NCBI GenBank assembly: GCA_032871835.1
Contig: CM065299.1
Coordinates: forward strand, 27,855,074-27,919,073
Reading direction: 5' to 3'
DNA: 64,000 nt
Source: Dipteronia dyeriana
Taxonomy: Eukaryota; Streptophyta; Magnoliopsida; Sapindales; Sapindaceae
Both the position numbers and the translations under genes were made by a program. Of the stretch, positions 33,026 to 45,812 are shown one piece after another; the first letter of the stretch is position 1, and the number at the start of each line of letters is the position of its first letter. The notes under the pieces are model-generated. The model had not been told where the DNA came from. It saw only the letters and a program-made list of their open reading frames with translations, and did not search any database.

Positions 33026-36000
33026 ATGACGAATCGATTGAGGGAGTCACTGAAAACTCCAGTGGAAGAGTGGTACGAGGGCAAAGTCACTCGACATGAC
33101 CATTTCGATGCCCTTGGCCAGATAGACGATGCCATTAATCGGGTCCTTGCAGAATGGGTTGAGGAAGACCAGCGTCGGTTAAGGGCGTCCTATTTTGGGC
33201 ATTTATTGACCATGCCCTGCCCGGTGATGTTTTCGGGTGGTATTATCCACCATCTACTTCCATGGGAGGTGCATCATAATGGGCCCTCAGACGAGATGTG
33301 GTTTATGTTAGGCAGTCATGAGGTGAGGTTCTCGAAGGTAGAATTCTGCCTAATCACCGGATTAAGGTTCAGAGTAGTACCGGATATGAGCAGCTATGTT
33401 AGTGTGGATAACGACCTACATCACCGGTAGTTTGGTGGTAAATATGAGATTTCGTTCTTCGAGTTGAGAGATGTCCTGAGGCGAGGTGAGTTTCAGCAGG
33501 CATACGATAGTGTGAAACTATGTCTCATCTATATGCTGAACTGGATACTCATGGGTTGGACGAGAGAGTCAAAATTCCAGTTTGGAAGTTACGGCTGGTG
33601 GATGATCTGGACGGTTTTGACGCGTTCCCGTGGAGTGCACACGTGTACAGTCATTCCATAATTTCATTCAAGCATGCGCTTGACGGGCGACGAGAGCAGT
33701 TCCAGAGACACCAACAAGCAAAAGGACGTGACAAACATATGGTAGAGGTGTACAACATTTATGGTTTATCTTACGCCCTTTTGGTAAGCGTTTTATGAAT
33801 AAAATCATTTACGTTTGTAATCGTGTATACGAAATTTGGAAATAACAAATATTTATTTATAGATTTTTGCTTTCGAGGTGATCCCCGAGCTTGGGACCCA
33901 GTTCGGGACTCTGGTAGCTACCGATATGTATCCCCAAATTCTAAAGTGGGCGTTAAAGATACAACCGAAGGGGGATAGGTTGTTGAATATATTCACAGAT
34001 CATGTAGGTGTCTAACTTGTTAATGTTAATAACTAAATTCAATTACACAACGTTCTAACGACGTTTTCAGATGTTTGCAATGACAGAATTGGTGGCCACC
34101 GAAGCTGAGAGGGGTGAACCCTATTATATGGGCATAGCGGAGGCGATACCGGATCCTTTGGGTGGCGGACAAGAAGGTATACCGAATTCAGTGAGGGCGA
34201 GTTCGAGTGAGCACGACGTATGTGTCAGTGAAAAGATGCATACGGATGCATAATTGCCCCGTGAGAGACCTCGAAGGCAACGACGCGTACGCTTTACAAT
34301 GACGGGACACAATGCTGCAGATAGCTCACGAGCAGATGATGTAGGGAGCGTGAGGTATGTTAAAACTGTTGTTCTGTATTTATTTGTTTCAAACACAAGT
34401 ACGTGTGCATGACTGACATTGTGTACTTTTTTCCAGGACCGGCTGGAGCTTAGAATCCAAGCATTGGAAGGTTCAGTCCTAGCTTTACGGGATAATCTGC
34501 GGAGAAGTGATCAAGAACGAAATAGGCAGCATCAGCAGCTGATGTACTTAGTCCAAGCTTTGTGGTGATCGACATCACAAATAGCAGGAGAGGGCCCACA
34601 GTCCTATAATCGAGATGATTCATACAGAGACTTCTTAGGTGGACGTAGTCCTGTCGACGGCGCAGACCCGACTAGAGACGTAGGTGGTTCCCGACCAGAG
34701 ACATGGTACCGTACCAGATACACAGGTGGCCGGACCTGATACACAGGGTACCGATATAGACACTGGAGGCTCTAGTGGACACCAAGAGACTCGTACTGAC
34801 AGTACACCTGAGTTTCCCCTGCTTCTGGAGGTACATGAGACTTCGTCGGAACAAAATCACCGTCTTAAGGGTTCTTCCACCGGACTTGGCTCTGTATTTA
34901 CCCCGCATGAGATCCCTCCTCCTCCCACTGTCATAGCCGCATCATCCCACGAGATCCCTCATCCTCCTGTGGTCACACTCGGTTCATCCCATAAGATCCT
35001 TCCTCCTTCCACCGACACACCCCGGTTCCTCCGTATCCCCCTGTGCGCGCAAGCGCGGGTGGCAACTGGTCAACCTATACACTGACCCGACTCGCCCAAA
35101 GAAGCCTAGGACAATACTGGTAGCATCAGAGCATACATTCAATCCTACAGCATTGGTAGATGCTGGGCAGTTAGAGGCCTATAAAGCATATAAGAAGAAC
35201 AGTTCAACAGGGGTGGAGTAAGTATCAGATGTGTTACTTTATTTCTGCACCAACGTTAATCTGTTTAATTTGTATGATATTAAGAAAATTGATTTATACA
35301 AGCGCGATATTGATATCATGGAGCCGGTAGACGTGGGTTGGTTCCACAGATTCGAAGAGAACTGCATGGAGTTGTTTGACTCGGTAAGCTACAAATTTTT
35401 TCTAGGTTTGACTTTTTTTACGCTTGAATTGTAATAGTGTTTTCATATCTTTTTACATCATAAGGACACGTACCTGGTCATCTTACGGAAGCGTCAATGA
35501 GTATACCTCAATGTTTACAACCAGAGGATAAATATTCTGGAAACTCAATTCTTTGTAAGTGTTTGTTTGTTTGTGTTTGTTGATTTGTGTGTAGTTATTT
35601 ATCAATGAATTGATCCTCACTAACAATGAAAATTTATTTGTCTACAGCCATTATTGGATTACCAGTGGGAGAAAATAATGCCTCGCGATGATGGTGAAGT
35701 CAAGACGCTGGGGTGGAAGGTCTTGCAGTACAGGTGGTCTGCGGAAGACCTTATGACGGTACGTGGATTTCTCCCGGCAGGAAGCCGGCCCTGACACGAG
35801 GTTGATATGGTAAGTGTTATAAACACTTACAATATTTTGTTTCTCCCATAATTGTGGTGAACATAAGTTGTGTTATTCCTTGGTACAGGTTCTTATTCCT
35901 TGCAACATCGGACACCAATATTGGCTTGTGGCCAGCGTGGACTTGACTGCCGGGATGATATATATCCTAGACCCCTTCAGACAGGAGGTCCCTGTCAACA

Positions 36001-36428
36001 TAAGGAAACGCCATGTATGGCCACTTAGGTGGTTTCTCCCTTCCATGTTGAATAAGTCTGCGTTTCACGATGACAGGCCATCCGGTAGGGAGAAGTTCAA
36101 GAGGGAGAAGTTCAAGAGGGAGAATAGGGCTTTTGGGGTGAGCCTGCTGCCGAAAACAGCTCTGCCGTAACAACCAAAAAGGTATTATTATATAATAGTA
36201 AGCACACACGATCCAATAAAATTTATTATGTTTGTGACGCGTGTCTATGTCGTGCATTGCAGTGGTAATTGTAGGGCGCATACGTTGTGGCTGATAGAGT
36301 ACATATTCGCAGACAGGATCCATTACAATTGGACCGAAGACGATATGCCCACTATACGAGAGAATATGGCAGTGGAGGTGTTTTGTAACTCCCAACCACA
36401 AATACGAGACATGAATGTTGTAGAGTAG
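33026..36428 (+). pseudogene. DUF1985-Ulp1 (C48) protease gene of the MULE, decayed
   Basis: The N-terminal pieces (33026-33430, 33464-33520, then 33520-33790 in another frame) show the DUF1985 pattern: 'MFSGGIIHHLLPWEVHHNG', 'DEMWFMLGSHEVRFSKVEFC', 'LRLVDDLDGFDAFPWSAHVY'. Further exons contain a Pro/Ser/Thr-rich linker (34684-35085). The Ulp1 core lies at 35880-36170 ('VLIPCNIGHQYWLVASVDL', 'IYILDPF') and 36262-36428, with the Cys motif SGNCRAHTLWLIEYI. Ulp1 enzymes process or remove SUMO-like modifiers. There is an in-frame stop at 33428-33430 and a frameshift near 33520. The residue before the core Trp is Tyr (35919-35921), where the catalytic His is expected in related proteins. The Cys remains (36270-36272). 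Introns are visible, for example from GTAAGC at 33784. Confidence 0.75.
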
Positions 36429-36648
36429 TGGAGTTGTATTAAATAATGTAATAATATTCATTCATTAAATTATGTAAATTATGCATATTTTATGACATTG
36501 TCTATCATTGACAAATTTTACATCACGTTCTTCAATAGGAAATTAAAAAATATCATCCCAATTTAATCTGAAAATAATAACGCAACATTTTCACATCGTG
36601 CAATTACAACTAATAAATATGGGTTCTTTCCAAATGCGCTCAGTTATA

Positions 36649-39472
36649 CTACGTAGGTCTATTATCAGGGCAAGTCTGTTTGTTGTGTCCAACTGAATGA
36701 CATGTGCTACACTTGCGCCGGTATTCTAGCAGAACAATTCTGCTCGGACCATCATTAATCAAATGTGGATTATGACATCGTCTAGCATTATGACCTGATT
36801 CTCCACATTTTCTACACGATTGAGTGGTTGTCCTTTCCGAAGATGAGGCATGTCGGCCCTCCCTCAGACGTCCTGCTTGCCTCCTCGACAATGGATTTAA
36901 CACCACACGATCAACGATGTCAGTGGGGACTATCCATTCTGACGGATGGCTAACAGGTATAATAGGAATCGAGTACGCATCGATTAGTGTCTGTCTCTTG
37001 TAGAAGTCCGCACACAGAGATGTGTAATCCAAGTTTCGCTCTTTGCAACAACAATTACATGGGGTGTCAAATTCATTTACAAGTACCCAAAATATATTAC
37101 GTAAAAGTACTATACCTTGCTGCTGCAAGTGCGTGTGAACATGGAAACATGTCCATTTGGAATTTGTTGCACGTGCAAGTATTCCGGGCTAAGTCAACAG
37201 TCCACTGCTTTCTGGACCTTTTGACGGAGAATATGTTCCAGTCAACTGAATTGACGGTCATATAAGCACACTTCTCAACACGTTTGAGGATCATAAGATG
37301 TGCTGTGTCGGTTAACTGATAACGCATGGACTGTGCAGTACGATGACGATCATAAAACCACCTCTGTAGTATATTATTAATGAACTCTACCAGTGTCAGT
37401 ATAGGCAGTTGTCGTGCAAATTTGAGGCATGAGTTTATGCATTCAGCAACATTTGTTGTCATGACCCTATACCTTCTTTCTGGACAATGTACGCGAGACC
37501 ACTTGTGTGGACCAACTTCAATGACATAATTGAATGCATTCTCATGCAGGTTACGTAGCTCTTCCATGTGACAATTATATTTCAACTCAGTGTACGATCT
37601 AGCTGCTTTATCCATTATGGCTGCTACATCCTTTCTATGAAATCGCTTCTTCACATTTTCAGAAAAGTGGCAGCAACATATCGTATGGGTTGCATTGGGA
37701 AAAACTTTAGAAATCCCAGCTTCAATGCTTGCATGCCGATCGAAAATGAAAACCATATCATCAATATGGCCTAGGGCACCCTTCAAGCAATCCAAAAACC
37801 ACTCTCATGAAAGGTTGTTTCTGAGTCACCGTACCCAAAAGCAAGTGGATATACTTGTTCGTTCCCATCTTCTACAGTTGCAACAAACATTGTGCCCTCG
37901 AATCTTCCCTTTAAATGGGTACCATCTACAACAATAACTGAACGTATACAACTCCGGAATCCTATGAGTGAGGCACCAAACTATATGAAAAATAGAGAAA
38001 TCTACCATCTTCGTCGCACTGTAAGTCAATTATTGTCCCTGGATTTTGTTGCTCTAACACATACCCAAATGATGACAGTAGTTTGAAGGTTTCTTCATGT
38101 GTTCTATAGGTCAGTGACAACACATATTGTAGGGCTTGATGTGCATTACTGTACATGATTTGGATGCCATACATTGTTTTCATGTCGGCGATTATGTCCT
38201 TTAGACGCATTAGTCGACCATTTTCTTGTTGAAGTCTAGGTGCAACCACTTATCCAATTATGACTGCTCTAGCTTATCGGTGACGGGGGTGAATCTCCTC
38301 CAAAGGACATGTGTGTTTGTTCACAAAACTTCTTACTTGGAAGTATGTCCCTTCATCTCTCATAACCGCTCTTAATTTCCACGTACAATTGTCCTTTAAA
38401 CAAACAAAATGTAACGTTGTCTTATTTGACATTTTCACCTTCCACTCGAAGTTCTGCCGCATTGCAAAATGCCCAACGAGTCTCTTCAAATCCTTTTTGG
38501 TAGGAAAAAATTCCCCCTTATAAATCATGCTTGTAGGTTCTTCTTAAACCGAGTTCATGCTTCCACCAATACCAAACGAGTATGATTGTGCTCCTGGAAT
38601 AACCCATGTTCTAACATTATCATAATCACATGTAGTTAAATTAGGTCGGACCTCGGAAGTCCCAGCTACAGCTGCTGCACTGCAAGTAAATCTTTGTACA
38701 CGTGTTGCACGTCTTTCCGGTTTGACAACCTCTTCCTCTTCCTCATTGTTAGCTGCATTATCAACCGGATGCAAATTTTCCTCATCATCTATCTGTTGTG
38801 TCGGTCCAACATTCGGTTCATTGTTTTGCTAATTGTTTATGTCATTGTAGAAGTCATTATAATGGTGGTTGAACTGCCCATCATTCATCTCAATTTGACA
38901 TCCAAACACATCGTCGAATTGGCCACCGACTAATTCACCGTGGTCGGCTACTTCCGGTAGGACACCACACAGGTTTTCCCTACTTTCTGTGAACAACTGG
39001 TTGCTTTCGCCTGAAAATTGAAATTGTTGGGTGTTATCATGATGAGGGATTTTTTTACCAATGACACCTCCTGCTACCCTCTCAATTACACTGACACATA
39101 CTTGAGGGATCACCCTATCTTCCCCCAGCATAAACTGAACATCATCGTCGTTTCTTATAAACGTGCGACATGTAGTCCCAAGAATCATTGATATACACTG
39201 TAGATGCGCACTGTATTTGTTGACATCATACTTCACAACGGTTTCCACGATCGACACAAACTTTTGGTAAGTCATACTCTTTGAGACATTACAAAAAGCT
39301 CAAAAATAATAACAAATGCCGGAATTGGGAGTATCGCACCTAAAAACCTCTGACTTCCATCGGGTAACTGCTCCCAACGACCATTGTAAGAGATGACTAT
39401 TCTCACCCGATTCATTCTCCTGTCAAAATCAAAATCAAAATCAAAATCACAAACCATTATTAACAATAACAA
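36649..39472 (-). pseudogene. MuDR/MULE transposase gene, decayed
   Basis: Reading leftwards, the N-terminal 'VRIVISYNGRWEQLPDGS' (39418 down) is separated by a short intron from 'MTYQKFVSIVETVVKYDVNK' and an acidic region. The MuDR DNA-binding domain follows (38528-38274; 'LKRLVGHFAMRQNFEWKVK', 'CTWKLRAVMRDEGTYFQV'), then 'VVAPRLQQENGRLM'. The MULE transposase domain has candidate catalytic Asp at 37924-37926, Asp at 37739-37741 and Glu at 37442-37444. The SWIM zinc finger CTCNKFQMDMFPCSHALAA lies at about 37190-37130. Two C-terminal CCHC knuckles (CRKCGESGHNARRC and CSTCHSVGHNKQTC) end before the stop at 36649. In-frame stops at 38829-38831, 38544-38546 and near 38274, plus frameshifts around 37985 and 37800, disable it. 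Confidence 0.88.
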
Positions 39473-39679
39473 TAGATAAATTCAATTTCAAATAACAATT
39501 AAATAACCAAATGAATGTTATAAAAAAGCTCAAAAATAATAACAAATGCCGGAATTAAAAAAAATCCTTCGGAACGAAAAATACTAGGATAATCAAAGTA
39601 CAAGCTCGAACCAATACATTAAAATCTCAGAAAAGCAAAATAAAATCTCGATCCAATACAATAACATCTTGGATAAGCA

Positions 39680-39975
39680 TAGTACAAGAGTTCGGACCGA
39701 GTTTTTATATAGCTCAGATCGAGATTTTATAAAAGCTCGGATCGAGCTTCTTTAAAAGCTCGGATCGAGCTTCTTTAAAAGCTCGGATCGAGCTTCTTTA
39801 AAAGTTCGGTCCGAGCTTTTATATAACAGCTGCTAGCTTTTATATAACAGCTTGGACCGAGCTTTTAAAAGCTCGCAACTATTATAAAAGCTTGGACCAC
39901 TCTTATAAGCTCGGACCAAGGTTTGTTTTAAAAACCCGAGCTTTTACATAACCTCGAGCTTTTATAGCAAACCTA
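39680..39975. repeat. Right subterminal palindrome array of the MULE
   Basis: The same palindromic unit as in the left array (AGCTCGGATCGAGCTTYTTT) is repeated about ten times. It includes three almost identical successive units at about 39732-39800. The array lies upstream of the transposase start, mirroring the left array upstream of the ULP gene. Confidence 0.9.
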
Positions 39976-40327
39976 CAAGCTCGACCTATATTCTCGGAAA
40001 GTAAGAAAATAAACCTACTGCACATTCTGGAGACTAAATGTTTATACATTTGTTGCATACATCTTAAATCACTCGTAAAAGCATGACAAAACATTAGGGA
40101 GATCATAAAAATCAGTTACCTGCAGATTTGAAAAACACACTACTTTTTTGGAGAGAGAAATAAACTTATCTTTCTGAAACCGAAGATGAAAACACAAATA
40201 CAACTTTTAAGGGCAATTTTGACAGTTCAATATAATATGTGCCTTTTAAACATAAATTATTAATATGGTGATATCATCACAACTAAAAAAAAAGAGTGAC
40301 ATTTCTTACTATTTCCACGTTAATTAT

Positions 40328-40429
40328 TTATCGATAAATAAATAATTTATTAATATTTATTATTTTAAAAAGAGATTTATGTTTTTATTACTTTACGTGT
40401 ATTATTTTTTAGGGTCCCTTTAGTGCACC
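40328..40429. other. AT-rich spacer
   Basis: Short DNA between the MULE target duplication and the copia remnant. No feature is seen. Confidence 0.6.
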
Positions 40430-40726
40430 GGTACTCCCACATTATAATTTTGTCTTGTTTGATATGATCAAATGTATCAGACAAATGATCACATGTAAGC
40501 GTAGCCGGTGCACAATCTGATGAGTGATGATCTCTTATGTGCTTGATCATTACTCCCTCAAACTAACTGGCATATATACCACTGTGAGTTTGTCTCTTAA
40601 ATATTAAAATCTTGATGTAGGCAATGCTTTTGTAAAAATGTCAGCTTTTTGATCAATTGAATGCATATGGTTCACAACTCATGGCTTATGTATGATCTTC
40701 TCACGAACAATATACAAGTTTAAGGA
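40430..40726 (-). pseudogene. Ty1/copia pol C-terminal remnant
   Basis: On the minus strand, about 40720-40615 encodes 'VNHMHSIDQKADIFTKALPT', the characteristic end of copia RNase H. Downstream, AGTTTGAGGGAGTAATG resembles a copia polypurine tract entering LTR sequence. The upstream pol is missing because MITE DNA begins at about 40727. Confidence 0.75.
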
Positions 40727-41116
40727 GCTGTTTGATTTTTTCGCTTAACACTCAATAACACTTCGGGATCGTTAGTTTTTTTGTCTGAAAACTGAACAGT
40801 CCTGAATTTTTCTAATGACTGAATAGGGATTGAAATTTGAACATGAATGACATATTTTTTTTTTTCACATCTGAATGTATTGTCAACACGTTTATTTTTT
40901 AAAAGTAAAATTATTTGAATATAGGTAATTTTATATTTATACCTATGTTAAACAATTATGCATATAATATGGAATAAAAACAATCTAATAATAATTATTA
41001 TATATGAACACATATGATCATGATCTCCATATTTAATTACAAACAAACTTCATTTTTCTAAGAAAAGAAAGTGTTTTTTTTTTTAAAAAGATATCAGGAA
41101 AACCCGCACAAAACAC

Positions 41117-41197
<81 letters not shown>

Positions 41198-42531
41198 CAC
41201 ATCACTATAATATCATAATAAAGTATCTATATTAAACACCAATATGAATAGTGATTATGGTTTTTTTTTTGGGTTCTTTTTTATTTTTAAAGCTATTTAA
41301 AAAAAAAACAATATATTAAAATGAAGATTTCTATACCATATTTAATTTTGATGAAATTGGAAATATATTATATATGAGGGATAATATCAGAAGAAAAGAT
41401 TTTAGATTGGATTTAATTCAATTCAGTGATTTACAATTAAGTTAAAATTCATGATTTTTTACTTTTTATTTTAAGTTGTTTTTTAAGATTTTTAAATTGT
41501 TTAGCCACTTAAAAAAAAAAACAAAACAACTTAATAATTATGATTCAGACCCATTAAGTTTTAAGTGGAAAAAACAAACGACCCCTTAATGTGTATCATT
41601 AAGTTGCTCTGTTTGATTTTTTAAGTGATAAAATCACTGAATGGACTCTTAAAATCACTGGTTATGAAAAGTGATAAATTCACTTTTCACTTAACAACAA
41701 ATCAACTGAATATATATTAATTTAAAACTTTCAAATTTATCCTCACAAATCTTATATAATTTCTTGTTTTATCTTCTCTCACACCCTTAACTATATTATT
41801 ATTATTATTTTCTTCTCACTATTTAAATAATTTTAACAACCATACAACCTAGTTTTTTCAAAGCTCCAAAATCTCCATTTGAATTCAATATTTTTTTAAT
41901 TGTATTCAAACCTATTTCGAATTCTATTTATATTTTAGAAAAAACTTTTTTTTTTCCTCATAATTTCATTAGTTTTATATTATGTGATTGGAGAATATTA
42001 GCACTTTCAAACAAAAAAAAAATTAACCGGTTTTGCAAACAAACGTAAACCAACTTAAACATAAACTATATGTATTTTACATGTATCGCAAGTACCACGA
42101 TATCATCTCTATATGTCTAGATGAGATACTCCCAAATTCGACACTAATTTTGTTAATTTACATATATATATATATATATAATTAAATTATATATGTTTGT
42201 GGCATATTTATATAATTATATGGTATGTTTACATTGATAGAGAATATAGTTTTCATTATAAATGTATAATTATATTATTATAATTCCACATATAAACAAG
42301 GAACACATTAAAATATAAATATATAACAAATAATAGTTAAAAGGGTATAGATGTAAAAGTATTTATTTTCAGATATTTGTAACTTAAAAAAACAAACAAC
42401 TTATTACATATATTTATTTTTCAGTGAAAAAAATCAAAAATGTTATTCAATTTTCAGTTTTTAGTCACTATTCAGTCTTCAGTATAATTCAGCATTATTT
42501 AGTCTTCAGATGAAAAATCAAACGCAACCCA
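40727..42531. mobile_element. Pair of hAT-like MITEs
   Basis: GAGCTGTTTGATTTTTTCGC at 40726 and its approximate inverse GAAAAATCAAACGCAACCC at 42512-42530 form outer inverted ends. A second pair of related termini meets near 41589-41604 (AAACAAACGACCCCTTAA and GCTCTGTTTGATTTTTTAAG). This suggests two related elements side by side or nested. Internal words such as CTGAATAG/TTCAGT recur in both orientations. No coding sequence is present. Target duplications could not be fixed. Confidence 0.5.
41120..41203. repeat. (AT)n followed by (AC)n microsatellite
   Basis: About 34 AT units (41120-41187) are followed by a short CA run to about 41203, inside the MITE region. Confidence 0.95.
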
Positions 42532-44307
42532 ACTGTTAGGTTTTAGATTTATATTGGCGTGATTCCATAATAAAACTCTATTTATCTGTATTGATTAGTT
42601 GCTTAGATGATTTATATTTGATATGAGCTTCAACGAGGGAAAACAACTTCTCATGCGAAGTCTGTCTTTAAGAGGAAATATGCTTACTTGAATGCTAAGA
42701 TATAGAGATTTTTTCTCCTCTTGCAAGACATCACACACACACATTGCATAACATTTGTATCCCTGCATCGTTGTGCTTATTTGGTATAACACATAAACAC
42801 AAATATTATTGTATGCACATACATTATATTTAAGTTGACAACTTTTGTAAAAATGCATGCTCTAATACTATCTCTAGAAAATGGTATACTTGTGTGTTAT
42901 TGTATTTGTTTGTTTGTATTTTATTGATATCATACTTGAATATGTTCTCATATTGTTCCTTTTTGAGTTCTGAATGTTTCGGTTACCCATTCATATGTTT
43001 TCAAGTTCCGAGATGGATTTTACGAAACTTTCCATGTGTTTATTGTGCATGGTTTTTATCATTGTGTATTGAGTCGAATTACAAGCTTTTGATTAAAGTT
43101 GTATAGATGTCCATATCTGAGAGTGAGTTATGGTTTATAATCCGAAAACAGATTTGAATTCCGGGTTCCAAGGTCAAAGAACGGTCGAAGAACGTGTGAG
43201 GTACGCGATATGCAAGAAAAGGGAAGATATTGGCAAACTACCAAAACACCCCTCTTACATGGAAACTCATGGCCCCCACGAAAAAGGCACCCCTCTACCC
43301 CCATGGAGGCCACGCGCCTCCACGGGCTGCTGAGGTGGCATGGTGCACTTCCTTTCCTGTGGTTCCTCACACGCAATATCAATTCCCTATCTTTTTAATT
43401 GAATTTTGGTGTAGAAATTTCACAACTTGTCTAAATTTGTTTTTGTGATATCTCATTCGTTTTAGATTCGATTTTGGTGATTCGAAAAACAAAATCTTTG
43501 CTTTTCAGAGGAGAATAAGTCCCAAGTGTTTCGAGAGCTAATAGAAGTCCAGATTATTTTGTTTACTTTGATCTTCATCAAGTGTTCATCATTTTATAAG
43601 TAAATCATATTCTCTACACTTTTTTATGATCAATTTTTTTGAATCTCTTGATTTGAATGTAAAATATGCTTATAATGATTTGGATCATATTTTTGGACTT
43701 GTTTGGGTGATTTTCGAAATTAGCTTTTGTGGGTTTTAATTGAAAATCTTTCTAGCTAATTATGATGAACTTGAACTTGAACTTGAACTTGAATCTAGAT
43801 ATCTTTGTGTTTGTTCTTGATTGTTGATTTCTAAATTTTTAATCACATGTTCTAGACCTATAATATTTTGATTGTGATTTCAATTGTTCAAGTCTAGTTC
43901 TTCTTTGAGTGAATATGTTGTGGATTTCAAGTTTTGATTTATCCACTTGATTTCAAAACTAGATATGTGTTTTTTGTTACAAATTTATTATTCTATCTTT
44001 GATTGATATGTTTAGATTTCTAGGTATTTTTTTGTGAGTGATCTTGAATGCATAATCTATATTTCTAATCACTTATTCATAAGCATTAGTTATATTTTTA
44101 TGTAAGCTTGATTTGTGCAATACTAATTGTCTATAGAGTGTGTTTGATTAATATACTCCATTTGCTTGTGTTTGCATGTTTGCACTTCATTGAGATCATT
44201 GCCTTGTTAAAGGTGAAAGTCTCAATTGAATCAAGTGGATTCAAAAGTTGAGTAAGAAACTTTCTAGAGACATGTGAAGTGTCTTGGATAGAAAGAGGCA
44301 AGTGTCT
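42532..44307. other. Unassigned repeat-like DNA, possible LTR fragment
   Basis: I find no gene. About 43130-43560 is GC-richer and includes CACGCGCCTCCACGGG and TGATATCTCATTCGTTTTAG. The latter, followed by GATTTTGGTGATTCGAAAAA, has the flavour of a chromovirus (Tekay/Del) LTR, but I cannot define ends or a partner. A short (GAACTT)4-like repeat is at about 43768-43793. The rest is AT-rich. Confidence 0.3.
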
Positions 44308-45597
44308 TGAAAAAAATAAAAGTGCGACTAAACTAACCTTGTGGGGGGCGTGCAAATAGGTTGTTACCAAAATTTTCGGATTAATCAGTGTTATCAATTA
44401 ACACTATACATGCAGAAAACAATAAAAACACAAGATATGTTTTACGTAAGAAACCCTCCAACTGGGAAAAACTCACAAGCTATCATTCTAACCACATACG
44501 GTCCTCAAAATATACTATTGAAATGAAAGTTTACAACCTATGTTGACCTCAAGTCACACCATACCTAGTCATTAACCCTTTCACTCTACTCAACAGACCT
44601 TTAATAGTGATCCTAGACCAACTACCTTGTGCACTAAAGCACTTAATCACAAAGCTTAACAATCAATGAAGAGATTAAACAACCTATGTGAATATATTAA
44701 AATATTCTAAAATACAATTAATGCTAGGTTACACTAAATGCTTATCTAGGAGAATCAAGATGGAAATAAACAGTTGATCCTAGATATCAATATCTAAATG
44801 CAACAAACAAGTAGATTTAGCTAGAGGGAAATATGGTTCTAAATGCTGGCTATCAATGCAAAATAAACTCAACCAACATTCAATGTCTCAAACATGTTAA
44901 AAACAACATTAAGCAAAGTGACATGTATTTAATCAACAAATAAATGTTAATCCTAGGCAAACATGTCATAAGAATGAAACAAGAGATTCCAGGGCATGTA
45001 GAAATTACCTAGTCAAAGAAAACAATATGACCCATGCTTGGATGATATTAGATGCTCATGGGAATGTGTTTGGTTGAGTAAAGGTTGGTTCTTGGGAGTC
45101 TTTCTCACTATGAAATCACTTTTTCTCACTAGGGTTTCTGAACTCACATGCCACAAATGGGGAAGAAGATGATGTAATTATAGTGGGAAAACGAGCTGCA
45201 ATGGAAAAGGCGAAACTACCCAAAAATAAGGTCTTCAGCGGGGTGACCGGTGGAGACATGTCCTGTTGAAACTGTTGAAGGGTTTTCGCGAGGGACTATA
45301 CTGGATGGACCCGTGGAGTCTCATCTTATGAAATCCACTTAATGGTTTTCACGGGAGGCTACGCTGAAAGGACCTACGGAGTCTTGTCTTGGGAAAACAA
45401 TTGATGGTTCTTCGCAGGAGACTTTGCGAGAAACTTATCCTGTGGAAGATGCAAAATTTGCATACCGACTTGATATTCATGGGACAATGCAAGACAAATA
45501 TGACAAACAAAACATGCAAGGAAGATATAGGATAATAATGCACACATGTAAGCAATTAAGCACTAATGCAAGATGACAAAGAGAGTGCATAAGAATA

Positions 45598-45635
<38 letters not shown>

Positions 45636-45812
45636 TTATGCAACTAAATCTCTTCAAATTGTTAAGCACAAGTGATAAAACTTTGAAATGCTCTTAAGCT
45701 TAAGGATGCCATCAAAGCTTGATCATGAACAATAAGGCCTAATCTACCCTTACAAGTAATCTCTAAATGGTTAGTCAACGAAATGAGTCGATCAAAATAT
45801 AAGGAACTTACA
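44308..45812 (-). repeat. Diverged copia LTR related to the LTRs at 49093 and 54321
   Basis: The start (TGAAAAAAATAAAAGTGCGACTAA), the AGAAACCCTCCAACTGGG block near 44450 and the end (ATATAAGGAACTTACA) can be aligned by eye with the corresponding parts of the two younger LTRs. The sequence has diverged strongly and is about 1.5 kb against 2.24 kb. No matching 5-bp duplication flanks it, so it is a truncated remnant rather than a clean solo LTR. Confidence 0.6.
45599..45634. repeat. (TG)18 microsatellite
   Basis: Eighteen uninterrupted TG units lie inside the diverged LTR, at the place where the younger LTRs have a short GTGTGTG run. Confidence 0.97.

Larger units (their letters stand above)
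32063..40327. mobile_element. Full-length ULP-carrying Mutator-like element
   Basis: GTTAATTAT occurs at 32063-32071 and 40319-40327, a perfect 9-bp target duplication. The element between (32072-40318) is 8247 bp. Its ends are diverged inverted repeats, recognisable over about 100 bases; the best-kept part is TTAATAAATCATGTTTAAAAGG on the left against TTAATAATTTATGTTTAAAAGG on the right. A DUF1985-Ulp1 gene (+) and a MuDR transposase gene (-) converge, with their 3' ends about 220 bases apart. Each gene is preceded by an array of short palindromes. This content matches the Kaonashi/KI and CUMULE class of ULP-carrying MULEs. Both genes have stops and frameshifts, so the copy is probably not autonomous now. 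Confidence 0.9.

Noticed and set aside
39272..39472. DFDFDFDFD protein repeat at the transposase N-terminus
   Set aside because: It comes from a short AAAATC hexamer run upstream of the more likely start Met before VRIVISYNG; probably untranslated leader.
43128..43448. Overlapping open frames on both strands around 43130-43450
   Set aside because: No domain recognised and the region looks like LTR-type DNA; not called as a gene.
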